35,533 bases of DNA from Flavobacteriaceae bacterium. GTDB lineage: Bacteria > Bacteroidota > Bacteroidia > Flavobacteriales > Flavobacteriaceae. Below, in pieces: positions 32,149-35,533 of this stretch. The stretch's first letter is position 1. Each line of letters opens with the position of its first letter. A program made the position numbers and the translations under genes. Location of the stretch: positions 1 to 35,533 of the forward strand of contig CANHMG010000014.1 in assembly GCA_947461795.1 (NCBI GenBank). Direction: 5' to 3'. The notes under the pieces are model-generated. The model did not search any database. It was given only the letters and a program-made list of their open reading frames with translations, and had not been told where the DNA came from.

Positions 32149-33561
32149 ATGAAAATCGAACAAATTTACACCGGATGCATTGCTCAAGCTGCCTATTATA
32201 TAGAAAGTAATGGTGAAGCTGCGATCATCGATCCTTTGAGAGAAGTAAAACCCTATTTGGATCGAGCTGTTAAAGACAACGCCAAAATAAAATATATTTT
32301 TGAAACGCATTTTCATGCTGATTTTGTTTCTGGTCATCTCGACCTCGCCAAAAAATCGGGTGGTCAAATCGTATACGGACCAACAGCAAAACCTGAATTC
32401 GAGGCCATCATTGCCACTGACAACCAAGAATTTAAAGTTGGAAATTATACTATAAAAGCGATTCATACACCAGGTCATACTTTAGAAAGTACTTGTTATT
32501 TATTAACGGATGAAAAAGGAAAGCCACACGGCATTATTACGGGAGACACTTTATTTATTGGAGATGTCGGTCGACCTGACTTAGCGCAGGCATTAGTAGA
32601 CGATTTGACCCAAGAAAAATTAGCGGCGTACTTATTCGATTCGCTTCGCAATAAGATCATGACGTTACCTGACGATTTGATTGTTTATCCAAGTCATGGT
32701 GCCGGAAGCGCTTGCGGAAAAAACATGAGCAAAGAAACCACCGATACGTTAGGGAATCAAAAGAAAACCAATTATGCTTTACGAGCCGATATGACTCGAG
32801 AAGAATTTACAAAAGAATTACTTGACGGATTAGGGCTACCGCCTGCTTATTTCCCTCAAAACGTCATGTTGAACATTCAAGGTTATGAAAGTTTAGATTC
32901 GATTGTAGAGAAATCAAATAAAGGATTAACTCCAGCCGAATTTGAAACTTTAGCAAATCAGTCTGAAGCGGTAATTTTGGATGTTCGTCATGAAGATGAT
33001 TTTGTAAAAAACCACATACCCAACTCCATATTTATCGGAATACAAGGAAATTTTGCTCCATGGGTTGGTGCGTTATTGGCAGATGTAAAACAACCGTTGC
33101 TATTGGTAACACCCGAAGGCAGAGAAGAAGAAACCATTACCAGATTGTCGAGAGTTGGTTTTGACCATGTATTAGGATATTTGTCAGGAGGAATCGATTC
33201 TTGGGAGAAAGCAGGATACGAAACAGATGCCATGGCATCCATCAAACCGGAACAATTTGCTTCCGAACTTTCTGCAAAAAGTGTTGTTGTTGATGCAAGA
33301 AAGCCTAGCGAATACGAAGCAGAACATGTTGAAAACGCCATCAATATTCCTTTAGATTCTATCAATTCTAATTTTGCTGCTGTCCCAAAAAACGAAACTT
33401 TTTATTTGCATTGTGCTGGAGGTTATCGTTCCGTGATTATGGCTTCCATTTTAAAATCGAGAGGAATTCACAACTTAATTAATGTAGAAAAAGGAATCAA
33501 CGGAATTCGAAATGCTGGTGTTCCATTAACTCAATTTGTATGTCCATCCACTTTAAAATAA
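32149..33561 (+). CDS. Persulfide dioxygenase-like MBL fold protein with two rhodanese domains (copy 2)
   Basis: Paralog of the protein at 29281-30696, same architecture and nearly the same length (470 aa). MBL iron ligands H54, H110 and D133 are kept, again with F59. Rhodanese 1 is again inactive (VTPEGREEE); rhodanese 2 has C422 (HCAGGYRS) and the C-terminal C465 (VCPSTL). It is transcribed from its own promoter and shows no CRP-type palindrome, so the two copies are probably regulated differently. The frame opens at 32125, but those codons fall in the promoter. The codon-level divergence is wide, so this is not a recent duplication. Confidence 0.88.
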   Translation: MKIEQIYTGCIAQAAYYIESNGEAAIIDPLREVKPYLDRAVKDNAKIKYIFETHFHADFVSGHLDLAKKSGGQIVYGPTAKPEFEAIIATDNQEFKVGNYTIKAIHTPGHTLESTCYLLTDEKGKPHGIITGDTLFIGDVGRPDLAQALVDDLTQEKLAAYLFDSLRNKIMTLPDDLIVYPSHGAGSACGKNMSKETTDTLGNQKKTNYALRADMTREEFTKELLDGLGLPPAYFPQNVMLNIQGYESLDSIVEKSNKGLTPAEFETLANQSEAVILDVRHEDDFVKNHIPNSIFIGIQGNFAPWVGALLADVKQPLLLVTPEGREEETITRLSRVGFDHVLGYLSGGIDSWEKAGYETDAMASIKPEQFASELSAKSVVVDARKPSEYEAEHVENAINIPLDSINSNFAAVPKNETFYLHCAGGYRSVIMASILKSRGIHNLINVEKGINGIRNAGVPLTQFVCPSTLK

Positions 33562-33623
33562 TTTAATCAAAACAATAACAAAAAATTAAGTCCTAAAAAT
33601 AGTCTGAACCTATTTTTTTTAAA

Positions 33624-33631
33624 TACTTTTG
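33624..33631 (+). promoter_or_regulatory. -7 box of the TlpA-like lipoprotein gene
   Basis: TACTTTTG, perfect TAnnTTTG, 28 bp before the ATG at 33660. Confidence 0.5.
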
Positions 33632-33659
33632 CAGACTTAATTTCAAATTTAATAGACGA

Positions 33660-34802
33660 ATGAAAAAAATTCTTTTAGTACTAACAGCTCTTACTGTATT
33701 GATTTCCTGTAACAAAGCTGGAGAAAACGAATACATTGTAACTGGAACAATCAAAGGAATTGCAGATGGAAAATCTGTAACTCTAGAAGTACAAGACGAA
33801 ACTGGACAATTAAAACCAATTGATACTGTAAAAATTTTAAAAGGGAAATTTACATTCAAAGGGAATGCAAAAGAACCAGATATGCATTTAATAAATATTG
33901 AAACAGTTCAAGGTAAAATCCCTTTCATTCTAGAAAATGGTGATATTGAAATGACTATCAATAAAGACAGTATCAATATTACTCAAGTAACTGGTACTTA
34001 TAATAATGAAGAACTCAACAGTTATAAGGAAAAAGGAGCAGCCATTCAGAAAAAAATGATGAAGTTCCAAAAAGACAATACTGCTATCATGCAAGCCGCG
34101 CAACAAAAACAAGATACTGTGGCGATGAATAAATTGCGAAAAGAATACAGTAAATTTCAAGATGAATTTAGCACACAATCTGACTCTTATGTAAGTTCAC
34201 ACCCAAAAGCATTTATTTCGGCATTAATCATTGAAGGAATGTTCAATCAAATGGCTCCAGATATCGCTAAAATCACTAAATTTTATAACGGTTTGGATAA
34301 ATCTGTAAAAGATACTAAACACGGAAAAAAAATCAAGAAGAACTTAGATGCACTATCAAAACCAGTTGCTGTTGCTGCTCCAATTGATATTGATTCGATG
34401 GCTCCTGAATTTTCGGCTCCTAATCCAGAAGGTAAAATGGTGTCATTGAAAGAAAGTAAAGGCAAATATACTATTATCGATTTTTGGGCATCATGGTGCA
34501 AACCTTGTCGTCAAGAAAATCCGAATATGGTGGCTTTGTATAAAGATTTTCATGCTAAAGGATTGAATATTGTCAGTGTATCTTTAGATGAAAAAAGTGA
34601 GGAATGGAAAAAAGCTATTGTGGCAGACAAATTGACCTGGACAAACATTTCAAATTTGAAAGATTTTCAAGATCCAATTGCTGTTCAATATGGTATTAAA
34701 TTAATCCCATCAACTTTTATCATTGACGCTACTGGTAAAGTAGTTGCAAAAGATTTGAGAGGTGCTGAATTGAAAGCTAAAATCGCTCAATTATTAGGAT
34801 AG
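33660..34802 (+). CDS. TlpA/ResA-like thioredoxin lipoprotein with DUF4369 domain
   Basis: 380-aa lipoprotein; lipobox LISC with C17 as the lipidated residue. Residues about 25-125 form a DUF4369 domain (VTGTIKGIADGKSVTLEVQ, then KGKFTFKGNAKEP). A helical middle follows (about 126-235). The C-terminal thioredoxin domain has WASWCKPC, with C280 and C283, and cis-Pro loop LIPSTFII. It acts in the periplasm or outer membrane as a thiol-disulfide reductase; such Bacteroidota proteins are common and their substrates unknown. It follows the sulfur cluster but has its own promoter and terminator. Confidence 0.9.
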   Translation: MKKILLVLTALTVLISCNKAGENEYIVTGTIKGIADGKSVTLEVQDETGQLKPIDTVKILKGKFTFKGNAKEPDMHLINIETVQGKIPFILENGDIEMTINKDSINITQVTGTYNNEELNSYKEKGAAIQKKMMKFQKDNTAIMQAAQQKQDTVAMNKLRKEYSKFQDEFSTQSDSYVSSHPKAFISALIIEGMFNQMAPDIAKITKFYNGLDKSVKDTKHGKKIKKNLDALSKPVAVAAPIDIDSMAPEFSAPNPEGKMVSLKESKGKYTIIDFWASWCKPCRQENPNMVALYKDFHAKGLNIVSVSLDEKSEEWKKAIVADKLTWTNISNLKDFQDPIAVQYGIKLIPSTFIIDATGKVVAKDLRGAELKAKIAQLLG

Positions 34803-34826
34803 AAATTCTCTTTATTTCATAAAATA

Positions 34827-34854
34827 AAAAATCTCCAGAAACGGAGATTTTTTT
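34827..34854 (+). terminator. Terminator of the TlpA-like gene
   Basis: Arms aaaatctcc (34827-34835) and ggagatttt (34843-34851) with a 7-nt loop and a T-run. Confidence 0.85.
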
Positions 34855-34910
34855 ATGTCTTTCTTTTCCAATAGATTAAAAATAAGTTCGAATATAAGTC
34901 TAAATTATAT

Positions 34911-34940
34911 TTGCTCACATCAAAACAGTTTTTATATTTG
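34911..34940 (+). promoter_or_regulatory. tRNA-Tyr promoter
   Basis: TTG (34911-34913), a 19-nt spacer and TATATTTG (34933-34940), ten bases before the mature tRNA. A second TATATTTG is at 34906-34913. Confidence 0.7.
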
Positions 34941-34949
34941 CACCGGTTT

Positions 34950-35030
34950 GGGGAGATACTCAAGCGGCCAACGAGGGCAGACTGTAAATCTGCTGTGTGA
35001 ACTTCGCAGGTTCGAATCCTGCTCTCCCCA
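34950..35030 (+). tRNA. tRNA-Tyr (anticodon GTA)
   Basis: 81-nt class II tRNA. The acceptor stem GGGGAGA (34950-34956) pairs with TCTCCCC (35023-35029), discriminator A at 35030. Anticodon loop cagact-GTA-aatctg with GTA at 34984-34986. A long variable arm follows (ctgtgtgaacttcgcag), and the T arm is GGTTCGAATCC. The CCA end is not encoded. Single tRNA; the usual Thr-Tyr-Gly-Thr-tuf cluster is absent here. Confidence 0.95.
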
Positions 35031-35041
35031 CAAAAAACTAT

Positions 35042-35088
35042 AATCCAAAAACAACAAGCTCGCTTGATTGTTTTTGGATTTTGTTTTT
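35042..35088 (+). terminator. tRNA-Tyr terminator
   Basis: 13-bp arms aatccaaaaacaa (35042-35054) and ttgtttttggatt (35068-35080), with a smaller caag/cttg helix inside, followed by a T-run. The right arm is the start of the tandem repeat downstream. Confidence 0.85.
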
Positions 35089-35370
35089 TGTGCAAGGTTT
35101 CCCCAAATAGGATCATTTGAAAAATAATCCTGATTTTTTCTGATAAACTTCCTGCATAAAATAGGGAAACCTTAGAAAACTAGATCACAAATAACTTGAT
35201 TGTTTTTGGATTTTGTTTTTGTGCAAGGTTTCCCCAAATAGGATCATTTGAAAAATAATCCTGATTTTTTTTATGAATTTCCAAAATGAATTATGGAAAC
35301 CTTGAAGAATTTAATTTCAAATAGCTTGATTGTTTTTGGATTTTGTTTTTTGTGCAAGGTTACCCCAAAT
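35063..35370 (+). repeat. Degenerate ~130-bp tandem repeat downstream of tRNA-Tyr
   Basis: Units begin at 35063, 35195 and 35325 (periods 132 and 130); the third is cut off after about 45 bp. Each starts cttgattgtttttggatt, then gcaaggtttcccc, then ggatcatttgaaaaataatcc. The first ~80 bp are nearly identical between units 1 and 2, while the remaining ~50 bp differ. In both, aaggtttcc pairs with a distal ggaaacctt (35165-35173 in unit 1; about 35295-35303 in unit 2), so the fold is conserved although the sequence between is not. No gene seen in 35031-35503. Confidence 0.75.
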
Positions 35371-35375
35371 CTGCT

Positions 35376-35399
35376 ACACAAAGTCTCCCAACTTTGTGT
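35376..35399. other. Hairpin after the tandem repeat
   Basis: Arms acacaaagt (35376-35384) and actttgtgt (35391-35399) around ctccca. No T-run; unknown role. Confidence 0.4.
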
Positions 35400-35450
35400 C
35401 AACGAACAATGACAAGCAAGAATATATCCCATCCGATAACACAACTACAT

Positions 35451-35481
35451 AAAAAAAACCGCTTCGTTTCCGAAGCGGTTT
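35451..35481 (-). terminator. Terminator of the gene entering from the right edge
   Basis: Arms aaaccgcttcg (35456-35466) and cgaagcggttt (35471-35481), loop tttc. On the minus strand a T-run follows, so it terminates the gene ending at 35504. Confidence 0.85.
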
Positions 35482-35503
35482 CTATTGATTAAAGACAATC
35501 TAA

Positions 35504-35533
35504 TTATCTTTTGATAACTCTCAATGTTTTCAC
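35504..35533 (-). CDS. C-terminal end of a probable T9SS-sorted protein (partial)
   Basis: Only nine codons and the stop are in the window: VKTLRVIKR. A basic end of this form, with a preceding strand, is typical for type A T9SS sorting domains in flavobacteria, and a strong terminator follows the stop. The rest of the gene is beyond the right edge, so the function is unknown. Confidence 0.5.
   Translation of the reverse strand: MKTLRVIKR

Noticed and set aside
34853..35116. 87-codon minus-strand frame across the tRNA
   Set aside because: Covers tRNA-Tyr antisense; no independent support.
34950..35533. Genomic island integrated at tRNA-Tyr
   Set aside because: No integrase or duplicated tRNA 3' end; the direct repeats do not include tRNA sequence.
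1..35533. CRISPR array
   Set aside because: The only short-period tandem repeats are the 258-bp coding and 130-bp units; none has CRISPR-like spacing.
1..35533. Insertion sequences or prophage
   Set aside because: No transposase, integrase or phage structural protein among the readable genes.

Overview
The window looks like a chromosomal segment of a Flavobacterium-like bacterium (Bacteroidota, Flavobacteriia). The evidence is the low G+C content, secreted proteins ending in type IX secretion (T9SS) sorting domains, the gliding genes gldF and gldG, DUF4294 and DUF4369 proteins, and many promoters with the Bacteroidota TAnnTTTG -7 box. Nearly all of it is ordinary chromosome with complete genes. 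I see no transposase, integrase, phage gene or CRISPR array.

Layout. Positions 1-280 are non-coding and hold a structured repeat (element A). Positions 280-5076 (minus) carry two paralogous T9SS surface proteins built from 86-residue repeats. Positions 5145-7702 hold a DUF4294 protein, an M42 peptidase and a DUF2238 membrane protein, with a second copy of the structured repeat (element B) after the peptidase. Positions 7762-10008 (minus) hold two small exported proteins and purC. Positions 10133-13376 hold an orphan A+T-rich beta-propeller protein, a PhoH ATPase, a SAM hydroxide adenosyltransferase and an ABM-family protein. Positions 13532-19622 are housekeeping: gldFG, dnaN, a tandem universal stress protein and mnmE. 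Positions 19650-24331 are more accessory: an XRE/coiled-coil regulator with a striking array of TTGTGTGAA half-sites, a 59-aa glycine-zipper protein, an exported rhodanese, a TPR-like protein and a T9SS endonuclease I. Positions 24541-27639 hold a J-KTSC fusion and a MoxR/VWA pair. Positions 27784-33561 form a sulfur/redox cluster. The right end has a TlpA-like lipoprotein, tRNA-Tyr, a degenerate 130-bp tandem repeat and the last codons of another probable T9SS protein.

How the genes fit together. The sulfur cluster (Crp/Fnr regulator, TauE/SafE exporter, persulfide dioxygenase-like MBL-rhodanese, single rhodanese, DUF2892 membrane protein, HMA-domain protein, thioredoxin, Cys/Lys-rich exported peptide, second MBL-rhodanese) reads as a sulfane-sulfur oxidation and export module. 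A CRP-type palindrome sits near -41 of the first MBL-rhodanese promoter, so the local Crp/Fnr protein is the obvious candidate activator.

The most interesting non-gene signals are (1) two copies of a structured element just 3' of stop codons, with conserved flanks, an unrelated apical hairpin and one compensatory base-pair change; (2) the half-site array upstream of the XRE gene; (3) promoter-overlapping inverted repeats shared by the two T9SS paralogs, also with a compensatory change; and (4) the tandem repeat downstream of tRNA-Tyr. All family assignments are from motif recognition by eye; no database search was run.
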